A DNA stretch of 7,344 nucleotides from Chitinophaga pinensis (GCA_943324925.2 CALPNL020000101.1:1-7344), one strand, 5' to 3'. Positions 1 to 7,069 are shown, counted from the first letter of the stretch. Numbers and translations: made by a program. Notes: generated from the sequence alone by a model not told the origin.

Positions 1-17
1 ATGTCGCCTTTGCTTCG

Positions 18-53
18 CCCGTTCGGCTAAAGCCTCGGGTCTTTTTGTTTTTT
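18..53 (+). terminator. Probable intrinsic terminator of a gene upstream of the window
   Basis: CCCG (18-21) pairs with CGGG (36-39). Inside, GGC (25-27) pairs with GCC (32-34) around a TAAA loop, with a small internal loop between the two stems. A T-rich tract (CTTTTTGTTTTTT, 41-53) follows at once, the usual layout of a rho-independent terminator for + strand transcription. No coding end is visible before it, so the gene served would lie to the left of the window. The stem is short and interrupted, and it directly precedes the repeat-like element at 55-123, so it may be part of that element instead. Confidence 0.45.
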
Positions 54-54
54 C

Positions 55-123
55 GCGTGAGCGATGGTAGTGGAAATCCGCTGTGGAGCATAGCGCAACA
101 GCGATTGCAACGAACAGCGCGAC
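55..123. repeat. GC-rich hairpin element resembling a dispersed flavobacterial intergenic repeat
   Basis: Two arms flank a hairpin: a left arm beginning GCGTGAGCGATGGTAG, the stem CGCTGT (79-84) / ACAGCG (98-103) with a 13-base loop, and a right arm reading GATTGCAACGAACAGCGCGA. AATC (75-78) in the left arm can also pair with GATT (103-106), extending the stem past an unpaired C. From memory, near-identical arms around a variable hairpin occur many times between genes in Flavobacterium genomes. Only one copy lies here, so repetition cannot be shown from this window. G+C over positions 1-180 is about 50 percent (92 of 180 by my count), well above the flanking DNA. One frame is open from the edge to a TAA at 162-164, but it has no start and no recognisable protein. 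Confidence 0.5.
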
Positions 124-255
124 CGAGTTTAATATCAATTGCTTCTTTACCGCGAACTATCTAAACGAGGGCACGCCCAAATAAAAAAAATCAACGGCAA
201 TTTTATTGACAATAACAAAAAAGTAAATTCAAGAGAAATTACACTATCATAATGT

Positions 256-270
256 AGCTTAAATTAAGCT
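256..270. promoter_or_regulatory. 7-1-7 inverted repeat upstream of the tpx promoter (candidate operator)
   Basis: AGCTTAA (256-262), one central A, then TTAAGCT (264-270) make a perfect 7-1-7 palindrome. It lies 15 bases upstream of the TTG (286-288) of the predicted tpx promoter. The 7-1-7 geometry is that of Fur/PerR-family operators, although the sequence does not match the classic PerR or Fur consensus. A regulator site before a peroxidase gene would make sense, but this is inference. AT-rich DNA gives such palindromes by chance fairly often. Nothing else is seen between 180 and 285. Confidence 0.3.
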
Positions 271-285
271 TTACTTAATCCTTAG

Positions 286-318
286 TTGATAGCATTTTTT
301 TTATTCCCAATATATTTG
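286..318 (+). promoter_or_regulatory. Bacteroidota-type promoter of tpx
   Basis: TTG at 286-288 and TATATTTG at 311-318 fit the Bacteroidota sigma-factor pattern TTG-N(17-23)-TAnnTTTG with a 22-base spacer. The spacer includes a run of eight T (295-302). Transcription would begin around 324-327, giving a leader of about 25 bases. A second match to the -7 element, TACTTTTG, lies at 321-328 but has no TTG at a suitable distance. This is the only clear promoter found ahead of the six-gene cluster. Confidence 0.65.
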
Positions 319-350
319 CTTACTTTTGATGTTTTAAAAAAATAACAATT

Positions 351-848
351 ATGGCAGTAGTTACATTAGGAGGAAATCCAATAAATACAAGTGGTGATTT
401 ACCTAAAGTGGGTTCGAAAGCAATCGACTTTAAATTGGTACAAAAAGATTTATCAATTGCTAGTTTAGCAAATTTTGCTGGTAGCAAATTGGTTTTGAAT
501 ATTTTTCCAAGTATTGACACGGGAACTTGCGCTACCTCTGTTAGAAAATTCAATGAAAAAGCAAGTGCTTTACCAAATACAAAAGTGTTGTGTATTTCTA
601 GAGATTTGCCTTTTGCACAAACTCGTTTTTGTGGTGCTGAAGGGCTAGAGAATGTAATAAATCTTTCTGATTTTAATACTGGAGCATTTGGAAAAGACTA
701 CGGTTTGGAAATTGTAGAAAGCGTTTTAGCTGGTTTACATTCTCGAGTTGTTATTATAATTGATGAAAACGGAGTGGTTCAATATGCTGAACAAGTGCCG
801 GAAATAGCTAACGAACCTAATTATGATGCTGCTTTAGCGGTACTTTAA
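351..848 (+). CDS. tpx: Thiol peroxidase Tpx (atypical 2-Cys peroxiredoxin)
   Basis: Reduces hydrogen peroxide and organic hydroperoxides in the cytoplasm using thioredoxin. The protein has 165 residues, normal for Tpx. The active-site segment SIDTGTCATSVRKFN (54-68) carries Thr57 and the peroxidatic Cys60. The resolving Cys94 lies in RFCGAEG, 34 residues later, the spacing that separates Tpx from other peroxiredoxins. The catalytic Arg is Arg132 in GLHSRVV. An extra Cys81 sits in the strand before the resolving helix. There is no signal peptide. ATG at 351 follows an A-rich leader with no Shine-Dalgarno sequence, as is usual in this phylum, and the preceding promoter fits this start. The next gene starts 8 bases after the stop, so the two are probably co-transcribed. 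Family assignment is firm; substrate preference is not readable from sequence. Confidence 0.96.
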   Translation: MAVVTLGGNPINTSGDLPKVGSKAIDFKLVQKDLSIASLANFAGSKLVLNIFPSIDTGTCATSVRKFNEKASALPNTKVLCISRDLPFAQTRFCGAEGLENVINLSDFNTGAFGKDYGLEIVESVLAGLHSRVVIIIDENGVVQYAEQVPEIANEPNYDAALAVL

Positions 849-856
849 TAGTAAGT

Positions 857-1231
857 ATGGAGTTTCAAAAAGACAATACCTTCTTTACAGGTAGATTAAA
901 AAGTTTGGTATTTGCGTTGAAGGGCGCAATAAAATTGATTACTACCGAGCACAGTATCATGGTGCAATCGACTCTTGCGGTGCTGATTACCATTGCCGGT
1001 TTTTACTTCAATATTTCCCATGAGGAATGGTTATTTCAAACCCTTGCAATCGGTTTGGTTTTGAGTATTGAAGGGCTAAATACTGCAGTAGAGAAAGTAG
1101 CTGATTTTATTCATCCGGAGTATCATACCAAAATTGGATTTATAAAAGACATTGCTGCTGGTGCTGTATTTTTTGCAGCTATGACCGCAATTGCAATTGG
1201 TTTAATGATCTATTTACCAAAATTTATTTAA
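857..1231 (+). CDS. dgkA: DgkA-family membrane lipid kinase (diacylglycerol or undecaprenol kinase)
   Basis: Small integral inner-membrane kinase that phosphorylates diacylglycerol or, in many bacteria, undecaprenol, returning the lipid carrier used in cell-wall and LPS synthesis. The 124 residues hold an N-terminal amphipathic stretch and three hydrophobic helices at about 35-52, 59-76 and 99-120. The family signature is complete: Glu31 after the first helix, EGLNTAVEKVAD (72-83) with Glu72, Asn75, Glu79 and Asp83, and the KDIAAGAV motif with Lys97 and Asp98 that binds ATP and metal. The start at 857 lies 8 bases after tpx and gives the usual family length. Its place beside ftsK, lolA and an LPS permease suits an envelope role. 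The choice between the two lipid substrates cannot be made from sequence. Confidence 0.92.
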   Translation: MEFQKDNTFFTGRLKSLVFALKGAIKLITTEHSIMVQSTLAVLITIAGFYFNISHEEWLFQTLAIGLVLSIEGLNTAVEKVADFIHPEYHTKIGFIKDIAAGAVFFAAMTAIAIGLMIYLPKFI

Positions 1232-1237
1232 TATTTC

Positions 1238-1267
1238 CTTGATTTAATAGTTATTAGTTCAATCAAG
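1238..1267 (+). other. Hairpin abutting the ftsK start codon
   Basis: CTTGATT (1238-1244) pairs perfectly with AATCAAG (1261-1267). Inside, TAAT (1245-1248) pairs with ATTA (1253-1256) around an AGTT loop, leaving four unpaired bases (1257-1260). The structure fills most of the 37-base gap between dgkA and ftsK and ends one base before the ftsK ATG. No T-run follows, so it is not an intrinsic terminator. It could dampen ftsK translation or act in mRNA processing, but the stem is AT-rich and the role is unproven. Confidence 0.35.
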
Positions 1268-1268
1268 A

Positions 1269-3722
1269 ATGGCAAAAAAAACACTTATATCGAATAAAAA
1301 AGGAACTGATCCTGAAGATAAATTACCGTGGAAATTTGGAAAGCAATATAAAATTCTATTGGGATTTATGTTTCTGTTGTTTTCTGTAGCCTTACTTTTA
1401 GCATTTATTTCTTTTTTTATATATGGCCAGGAAGACCAGAGTGCTGTTGCTGAATTGATGAATCGTTCCAAAAATGTGAACAATTGGTTAGGGAAGTTTG
1501 GTGCTTTTTTAGCTGATTTGTTTATCTACAAGGGATTCGGAATTGCCTCCTTCTTATTTGTAAAATTCTTCTTTTTAACTGGGGCATTTTTAGTAATGGA
1601 TATTCCATTTAAAAGACTAAAAAGTGTTTGGTTTTGGGATTTATATTCCATTATTGTCCTCTCCATTTTATGTGGATTTTTCGCAACTACTTTACCGGAA
1701 TTGGGAGGAACTATAGGTTATGAAATGAACCTGTTTATGCAAGATTATGTTGGAAGTTCGGGAACATTTTTAATCTTGTTATTGGGGATTTTCATTTATT
1801 TGATATTCAAAATTAAGATCTCTCCAGACGCTATTAAAAGTTTTTTCGAAAGAAGTAAAAATGAAATTGATTCAGAATTAACTCCTGTTAATAAGCCTGT
1901 TTCAGATTCAACTTACAACTTAGAAGAATACGCAGTTGCTGAAGAAGAAGAATTAGAAGAGCCTATTATCAAGCCAACCTCGCAATTTGAAATTAATAAA
2001 GAAGCTTTAAAACCAACTATCAGTTCTTCTTCAGAAATCAATATGGACCCAGTTTTGAAGTCCAAAATAGAAGAACCAATCGAGGATGATTTTGACGATT
2101 TAGAAGCAAATATTTTGCCTATTGAAGACACAGATAGCGACTTTGTAATTGAAAAAGCCCACGAAGAGGATATTGTAGAAGAAAATTTAGCTTCGCGGTT
2201 GGTTGCCGACTTTGGTTTGTTTGATCCTACCTTGGAATTATCCAATTACCAATTTCCTACCTTGGATTTAATGAAAGAATATTCAACTGGCGGAATTACT
2301 ATCAACCAAGAAGAATTAGAAGAAAACAAAAACAAAATCCTTGAAACATTACGTAATTATAAAATAGAAATAGCACAAATTAAAGCTACGGTAGGTCCCT
2401 CAGTTACCTTATATGAAATTGTGCCAGAAGCAGGAATTCGAATTTCTAAAATTAAAAGTTTGGAAGACGATATTGCATTGTCATTATCAGCTCTAGGAAT
2501 TCGTATTATTGCTCCTATCCCAGGAAAAGGAACTATTGGAATCGAGGTTCCAAATAAGAATCCTACAATGGTTTCTATGAAAAGTGTCATCGGATCTGCT
2601 CGTTTTCAAGAGGCCGAAATGGAATTACCAATTGCTTTAGGAAAAACAATTTCCAACGAAACCTTTGTAGTCGATTTGGCTAAGATGCCCCATTTATTAA
2701 TGGCGGGAGCTACAGGTCAAGGAAAATCGGTGGGATTGAATGCAGTATTAACATCGTTATTATACAAAAAACATCCGGCCGAAGTAAAATTTGTGTTGGT
2801 GGATCCTAAAAAAGTGGAATTGACCCTTTTTAATAAAATTGAAAGACACTATTTGGCTAAATTGCCAGATTCTGGTGATGCCATTATTACCGATAATGCC
2901 AAAGTAGTGAATACCTTAAATTCGCTTTGCGTGGAAATGGACAACCGTTATTCTTTATTGAAAGATGCGATGGTTCGTAACATAAAAGAATACAATGAGA
3001 AGTTCAAGTCGCGCAAATTAAATCCCGAAAACGGACACCGATTTTTACCTTACATCGTTTTGGTAGTCGATGAGTTTGCCGATTTAATTATGACCGCAGG
3101 TAAAGAAGTAGAAACTCCTATTGCTCGTTTAGCTCAGTTAGCGAGAGCGATTGGAATTCATTTGATTATAGCTACGCAACGCCCTTCGGTGAATGTAATT
3201 ACCGGTTTGATAAAAGCTAATTTCCCAGCTAGAATCGCTTTTAGAGTAACTTCTAAAATTGACTCTCGTACCATTCTAGATACGCAGGGTGCCGATCAAT
3301 TAATAGGTCGTGGTGACTTACTTTATTCTAATGGAAATGATGTGGTAAGGGTGCAATGTGCCTTTATTGATACTCCAGAAGTGGAGAAAATTACTGAATT
3401 TATAGGTTCTCAAAAAGCCTATGCCGACGCGTACTTACTTCCGGAGTTTGTGGGTGAAGAAAGTGGTATTAATCTTGATATGGATATTTCCGAGCGCGAT
3501 TCACTGTTTAGAGAGGCAGCCGAGATTATTGTTACTGCCCAGCAAGGTTCAGCATCGTTGTTGCAGCGCAAACTCAAATTAGGTTACAACCGTGCGGGTC
3601 GATTGATAGATCAGATGGAAGCTGCAGGAATTGTAGGTCCATTTGAAGGAAGTAAAGCTCGAAATGTGAACATTACCGATTTGGCCGCTCTAGATCAATT
3701 TTTCAGTAATGAACAAAATTAA
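1269..3722 (+). CDS. ftsK: DNA translocase FtsK
   Basis: Septum-anchored hexameric DNA pump that clears the chromosome terminus from the closing septum and activates XerCD recombination at dif. The 817 residues show all expected parts. Four membrane segments lie at about 29-52, 89-111, 122-142 and 161-182. An acidic, Glu/Asp-rich linker covers about 188-325, short next to the long Pro/Gln linker of E. coli. The alpha domain begins near YQFPTLDLM (327-335). The RecA-like motor has Walker A GATGQGKS (480-487, Lys486) and Walker B IVLVVDEF (596-603, Asp601-Glu602), followed by IATQRPSVNVITG and TQGADQLIGRGD. The C-terminal winged-helix gamma domain (about 742-817) contains QRKLKLGYNRAGRLIDQME, the part that reads KOPS/polar sequences and contacts XerD. 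ATG at 1269 gives a normal family N-terminus. The gene appears intact. Confidence 0.97.
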   Translation: MAKKTLISNKKGTDPEDKLPWKFGKQYKILLGFMFLLFSVALLLAFISFFIYGQEDQSAVAELMNRSKNVNNWLGKFGAFLADLFIYKGFGIASFLFVKFFFLTGAFLVMDIPFKRLKSVWFWDLYSIIVLSILCGFFATTLPELGGTIGYEMNLFMQDYVGSSGTFLILLLGIFIYLIFKIKISPDAIKSFFERSKNEIDSELTPVNKPVSDSTYNLEEYAVAEEEELEEPIIKPTSQFEINKEALKPTISSSSEINMDPVLKSKIEEPIEDDFDDLEANILPIEDTDSDFVIEKAHEEDIVEENLASRLVADFGLFDPTLELSNYQFPTLDLMKEYSTGGITINQEELEENKNKILETLRNYKIEIAQIKATVGPSVTLYEIVPEAGIRISKIKSLEDDIALSLSALGIRIIAPIPGKGTIGIEVPNKNPTMVSMKSVIGSARFQEAEMELPIALGKTISNETFVVDLAKMPHLLMAGATGQGKSVGLNAVLTSLLYKKHPAEVKFVLVDPKKVELTLFNKIERHYLAKLPDSGDAIITDNAKVVNTLNSLCVEMDNRYSLLKDAMVRNIKEYNEKFKSRKLNPENGHRFLPYIVLVVDEFADLIMTAGKEVETPIARLAQLARAIGIHLIIATQRPSVNVITGLIKANFPARIAFRVTSKIDSRTILDTQGADQLIGRGDLLYSNGNDVVRVQCAFIDTPEVEKITEFIGSQKAYADAYLLPEFVGEESGINLDMDISERDSLFREAAEIIVTAQQGSASLLQRKLKLGYNRAGRLIDQMEAAGIVGPFEGSKARNVNITDLAALDQFFSNEQN

Positions 3723-3771
3723 ATTAGCAATGAATACCAATAGATTTTCCTTATCTAAAATTTCTCTAACC

Positions 3772-4416
3772 ATGAAAAATGGTTTTTTCCTTTTTGCATT
3801 AACACTATTATTCAGCTTCTCATCTCAAGCGCAGGATAAAAAGGCAAAAGCTTTATTGGACGCGGTGACCGCAAAAATAAAAAGTTACGATAATATTGTT
3901 ATCGATTTTAAATATTCATTGAACAATTTAAAAGAGAATATCAATCAGGAGAGTAAAGGGAATGTAACCATGAAAGGCAATAAATATGTCTTGAATTTGA
4001 TGGGAGTTACCAAAATATTCGATGGAAAATACAATTATACTATTAATCCAGAAGACGAAGAAGTGGCGATTTCTAAGGTAAATGAGAAAGACGACAATGC
4101 CATTACTCCTTCAAAACTTTTGACTTTTTTTAATGCAGGTTACAAATATACATGGGACATCCCTCAAAATGTTAAAGGTCGAAAAATCCAATATATTAAA
4201 CTCGTTCCTAACAATACAAAAGACCAACGAAAGGAAATTCTTTTAGGGATTGACACCCAAACTAAGAATATCTACAACCTAATTGAGGTCGGTAGAAACG
4301 GAACAAAAACCACGTTGACTGTTAATTCTTTTAAAATTAACCAACCCTTGTCCAAGAATCAATTTACCTTTGACGCTAGCAAATACCCAAAATATTACAT
4401 AAATAAATTAGACTAG
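3772..4416 (+). CDS. lolA: Outer membrane lipoprotein carrier LolA
   Basis: Periplasmic chaperone that takes lipoproteins released by LolCDE and carries them to the outer membrane. The start is set at 3772 because MKNGFFLFALTLLFSFSSQA (1-20) then forms a clean Sec signal peptide, with likely cleavage after SQA. The mature part DKKAKALLDAVTAKIKSYDNIVIDFKY matches the N-terminal helix and first strand of the LolA fold. The central stretch GNVTMKGNKYVLNLMGVTKIFDGKYNYTINPEDEEV has the alternating strands of the half-barrel. At 214 residues it has normal family length. In-frame ATGs at 3709 and 3730 would give a longer form, the first overlapping ftsK by 14 bases, but each buries the signal peptide behind a polar extension. 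The next gene begins at the base after the stop, in the same frame. Family calling rests on pattern, as LolA sequences diverge. Confidence 0.85.
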   Translation: MKNGFFLFALTLLFSFSSQAQDKKAKALLDAVTAKIKSYDNIVIDFKYSLNNLKENINQESKGNVTMKGNKYVLNLMGVTKIFDGKYNYTINPEDEEVAISKVNEKDDNAITPSKLLTFFNAGYKYTWDIPQNVKGRKIQYIKLVPNNTKDQRKEILLGIDTQTKNIYNLIEVGRNGTKTTLTVNSFKINQPLSKNQFTFDASKYPKYYINKLD

Positions 4417-5847
4417 TTGAAGATAATTGATAAATATATTCTAAAAACATTTGCGATTACATTTACGACAGTATTTGTAATCTTGTTTTTTATATTCATA
4501 CTTCAAACCATCTGGTTGTTTATTTATGATTTGGCAGGTCGTGACTTGGATTTAATGCTGGTTGTTAAATTCTTACTTTACGGGATGCCCCGAATTATTC
4601 CACTAGTTATTCCGCTTTCCGTTTTATTGGCTTCTATTATGTCCTTTGGTAACCTTGCTGAAAATTATGAATTTGCGGCAATGAAATCGGCAGGAATTTC
4701 GTTACAAAGAGCGATGAAAGGGTTGACTATTTTCATCGTTATTTTAAGTATCACTTCATTTTTCTTTGCGAACAATGTGATTCCGTATGCCGAATATAAA
4801 TTCATCAATTTCAGGAAAAATATCGCACAACGCAAGCCGGCCATGGCTATTGCTGAAGGGCAGTTTAGTCAAATCGGTTTGTATTCTATAAAAGTTGATA
4901 AAAAAACAGGGGAGAACGGTAACCATCTTACGGGAGTTACCATTCATAAAAAATCAATTAATGGAGATGGAGTTCGCACGGTTATCAAGGCTAAATATGG
5001 AGATTTGGTAAGTAGTGAAAATTCAAATTTGTGGAAATTGGTTTTAAATGATGGGTATTATTACGAAGACATCATTCCAAACAAATGGGAAGATCGTAAG
5101 AAAATCCCATTTGCGAAAGCGACTTTCAAAAAGGATGTCATCAACATGGATTTGTCTATTTTAAATGGTGATCAAGACAATCAGAGTATTACCAATACTT
5201 CTAACATGCTAAATTTAAGCGAGTTGAATTACACAATTGATTCATTGAGAAAAAATTACAAACGCGATGTAATTTCCTTTGCCGATAACGTGCATCAGCG
5301 ATCGGGACTTTTAAATGTAAATCAATCGATTTTACCAATGAAAGTCGACCAGGTAAAACCCGATTTATTGGCCTTATTGACTACCAGTGAAAAACTGCAA
5401 ATTCTACAATTTGCGTCAAGCAGTGTTTCCAATACTTTATTTTCTATTGAGAGTTCGAAAGACGAATTGAATATGAAACAAATTGCTATCAATGATCATT
5501 TAGGAGCGGTTTATGACAAATTTGTAGTTGCCTATGCTTGTTTGCTAATGTTTTTTATTGGAGCACCATTGGGAGCAATTATTAGAAAAGGGGGAATTGG
5601 TTTGCCAATAGTATTCGCGGTAATTATCTTTATTTCATTTCACTTTATCAATACCTTTGGAAAGCGCTTAGCAGAAGAGAACGGAATTGATCCTTTTTTA
5701 GGATCGTGGTTGTCATCGATAATATTGACGCCTTTGGCTATTTTACTAACATATAGAGCTACCAATGATATAGGATCGTTTAATTTAGACGTGATCACTG
5801 TGCCGTTCCAAAACTTAATGAAAAGACTATTTCCAACACAAAATTAA
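4417..5847 (+). CDS. LptF/LptG family LPS export permease (YjgP/YjgQ family), TTG start
   Basis: Inner-membrane half of the LptB2FG ABC transporter that pulls lipopolysaccharide out of the membrane towards the LptC-A-D bridge. The 476 residues have the family layout: three N-terminal membrane helices (about 13-37, 52-77, 103-122), a long periplasmic beta-jellyroll region (about 125-360) and three C-terminal helices (about 368-388, 396-414, 430-448). The cytoplasmic coupling segment ENYEFAAMKSAGIS (82-95), which meets the LptB ATPase, is well conserved, as is IGAPLGAIIRKGGIGLP (381-397). The start is TTG at 4417, directly after the lolA TAG. The N-terminus it gives (MKIIDKYILKTF) is the usual one for this family, and the first in-frame ATG, at codon 47, would delete the first helix. 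Whether it plays the LptF or the LptG role is not clear; a partner permease should be encoded elsewhere. Confidence 0.92.
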   Translation: MKIIDKYILKTFAITFTTVFVILFFIFILQTIWLFIYDLAGRDLDLMLVVKFLLYGMPRIIPLVIPLSVLLASIMSFGNLAENYEFAAMKSAGISLQRAMKGLTIFIVILSITSFFFANNVIPYAEYKFINFRKNIAQRKPAMAIAEGQFSQIGLYSIKVDKKTGENGNHLTGVTIHKKSINGDGVRTVIKAKYGDLVSSENSNLWKLVLNDGYYYEDIIPNKWEDRKKIPFAKATFKKDVINMDLSILNGDQDNQSITNTSNMLNLSELNYTIDSLRKNYKRDVISFADNVHQRSGLLNVNQSILPMKVDQVKPDLLALLTTSEKLQILQFASSSVSNTLFSIESSKDELNMKQIAINDHLGAVYDKFVVAYACLLMFFIGAPLGAIIRKGGIGLPIVFAVIIFISFHFINTFGKRLAEENGIDPFLGSWLSSIILTPLAILLTYRATNDIGSFNLDVITVPFQNLMKRLFPTQN

Positions 5848-5852
5848 ATACA

Positions 5853-6986
5853 ATGACCCTTCCTAAATTTCAATTAAACACCATAGAAGAAGCTATTGAA
5901 GACATTCGCCAGGGGAAAGTCATTATCGTTGTTGATGATGAAGATCGGGAGAATGAAGGTGATTTTTTGGCTGCTGCCGAAAAGGTAACGCCAGAGATGA
6001 TTAACTTCATGGCTACCCACGGACGTGGATTAATTTGCGCGCCTTTAACAGAAAACAGATGCAAGGAATTGGGGTTACACGTGATGGTGAACAACAATAC
6101 CGATCCTATGGAAACGGCATTTACGGTATCGGTAGATTTGCGTGGTAATGGAGTAACTACAGGAATTTCAGCTGCTGATAGAGCTAAAACGATTTTGGCA
6201 TTATGTAATTCGGAAACGAAGCCGCACGATTTAGCGCGACCTGGACACATATTTCCATTAATCGCAAAACAAGGTGGTGTGTTAAGAAGAACGGGACATA
6301 CCGAAGCTGCAATTGACTTTGCACGTCTCGCTGGATTCAAATCGGCGGGAGTGATAGTGGAGATTATGAATGAAGATGGTTCGATGGCACGATTACCACA
6401 GTTGGTTGAAGTAGCCAAGAAATTCGATTTAAAATTAGTTTCTATTGAGGATTTAGTGGCGTATCGCATGCTTCACGACAGTTTGATTGTTAAGAAAGAA
6501 GATTTTGATGTGAGCACACGATTTGGCACGTTCCGAATGAGAGCCTATTTACAAACCACGAACAAGCAAGTTCATATTGCTTTGTCTAAAGGGAATTGGA
6601 ATTTGGGTGAGCCAATACTGACGCGCATCAATTCCACTCAAATAAATAGCGACATTCTAGGGGCTTTAACTCACGATGCCGACAAAAACCTAGATTCTAT
6701 TTTCAGCGTGATTAATCAAGCTGGAAGAGGGGCTGTTTTGTTCATTAACCAGGAGTTGGAATCTTATAATTTGTTGAATCGAATAGGCGAATTGAAAGTA
6801 CTACAAAACCAAGGAGAAATGAAGGCGCCGTTGATAAAAATGGATGCTAAAGATTTTGGAATTGGGGCTCAGATCCTACACGATATCGACATTTCCAACA
6901 TCCGATTAATTTCGAATTCCGAGCAAACCAAGCGAGTTGGAATGATAGGTTATGGGTTGGAGATTTCAGAATACGTAAAATACTAG
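5853..6986 (+). CDS. ribB: 3,4-dihydroxy-2-butanone 4-phosphate synthase with a degenerate GTP cyclohydrolase II-like domain (RibBX-like)
   Basis: The N-terminal half (about 1-205) is an intact RibB, which makes the four-carbon riboflavin precursor from ribulose 5-phosphate. It shows DDEDRENEGD (28-37) with metal and substrate ligands, GRGLICAPLT, TGISAADRAKTI (103-114) and RPGHIFPLIAKQGGVLRRTGHTE (129-151) with the catalytic His. The C-terminal half (about 215-377) keeps the RibA fold pattern, ending GIGAQIL and GYGLEISE. It lacks the zinc cysteines: the Cys-x10-Cys-x-Cys positions are Gln263, His274 and Ala276. The RQEGRGIGL motif reads NQELESYNL (299-307), the catalytic Tyr is Leu314 and the catalytic Arg is Lys333; Asp331 remains. 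No cysteine occurs after residue 118. The second half is therefore probably not a GTP cyclohydrolase. Databases may name it RibBA. It starts 5 bases after the permease stop, and no FMN riboswitch is seen. Confidence 0.93.
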   Translation: MTLPKFQLNTIEEAIEDIRQGKVIIVVDDEDRENEGDFLAAAEKVTPEMINFMATHGRGLICAPLTENRCKELGLHVMVNNNTDPMETAFTVSVDLRGNGVTTGISAADRAKTILALCNSETKPHDLARPGHIFPLIAKQGGVLRRTGHTEAAIDFARLAGFKSAGVIVEIMNEDGSMARLPQLVEVAKKFDLKLVSIEDLVAYRMLHDSLIVKKEDFDVSTRFGTFRMRAYLQTTNKQVHIALSKGNWNLGEPILTRINSTQINSDILGALTHDADKNLDSIFSVINQAGRGAVLFINQELESYNLLNRIGELKVLQNQGEMKAPLIKMDAKDFGIGAQILHDIDISNIRLISNSEQTKRVGMIGYGLEISEYVKY

Positions 6987-7016
6987 GCGATTTTAGTTTC
7001 TAAGTGATGGTAAATG

Positions 7017-7048
7017 AAATAATTACTTGATTGGGTAGTTATTTTCTT
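7017..7048 (+). terminator. Weak intrinsic terminator candidate after the riboflavin gene
   Basis: Bases 7017-7026 pair with 7035-7044 as a 10-bp stem containing one G-T pair, around an 8-base loop. TTTTCTT (7042-7048) overlaps and follows the end of the stem. The position, about 30 bases after the riboflavin gene stop and before the tRNA promoter, suits the end of the six-gene cluster. The stem is almost all A-T, so termination may be partial. Confidence 0.4.
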
Positions 7049-7069
7049 GATATTTTCTAAATAAATGTT

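Noticed and set aside
3..164. Frame open from the window edge to TAA at 162, possible tail of a gene
   Set aside because: It runs through a terminator-like hairpin and the repeat-like element, has no recognisable protein and uses codons unlike the neighbouring genes.
206..211. TTGACA, a sigma-70 -35 consensus
   Set aside because: No -10 box at a suitable distance, and Bacteroidota promoters use a different pattern; the better promoter is at 286-318.
1913..2245. Minus-strand open frame of 110 codons within ftsK
   Set aside because: Its serine-rich translation is the complement of the Glu/Asp-rich linker of FtsK, which explains the open frame.
3709..3771. Longer lolA start overlapping ftsK
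   Set aside because: It would place 21 mostly polar residues in front of a clean signal peptide; the ATG at 3772 is the better start.
5870..6469. Minus-strand open frame of 199 codons
   Set aside because: It lies wholly inside the strongly conserved RibB coding sequence on the other strand and its translation, rich in Ser and Ile, resembles no family I know.
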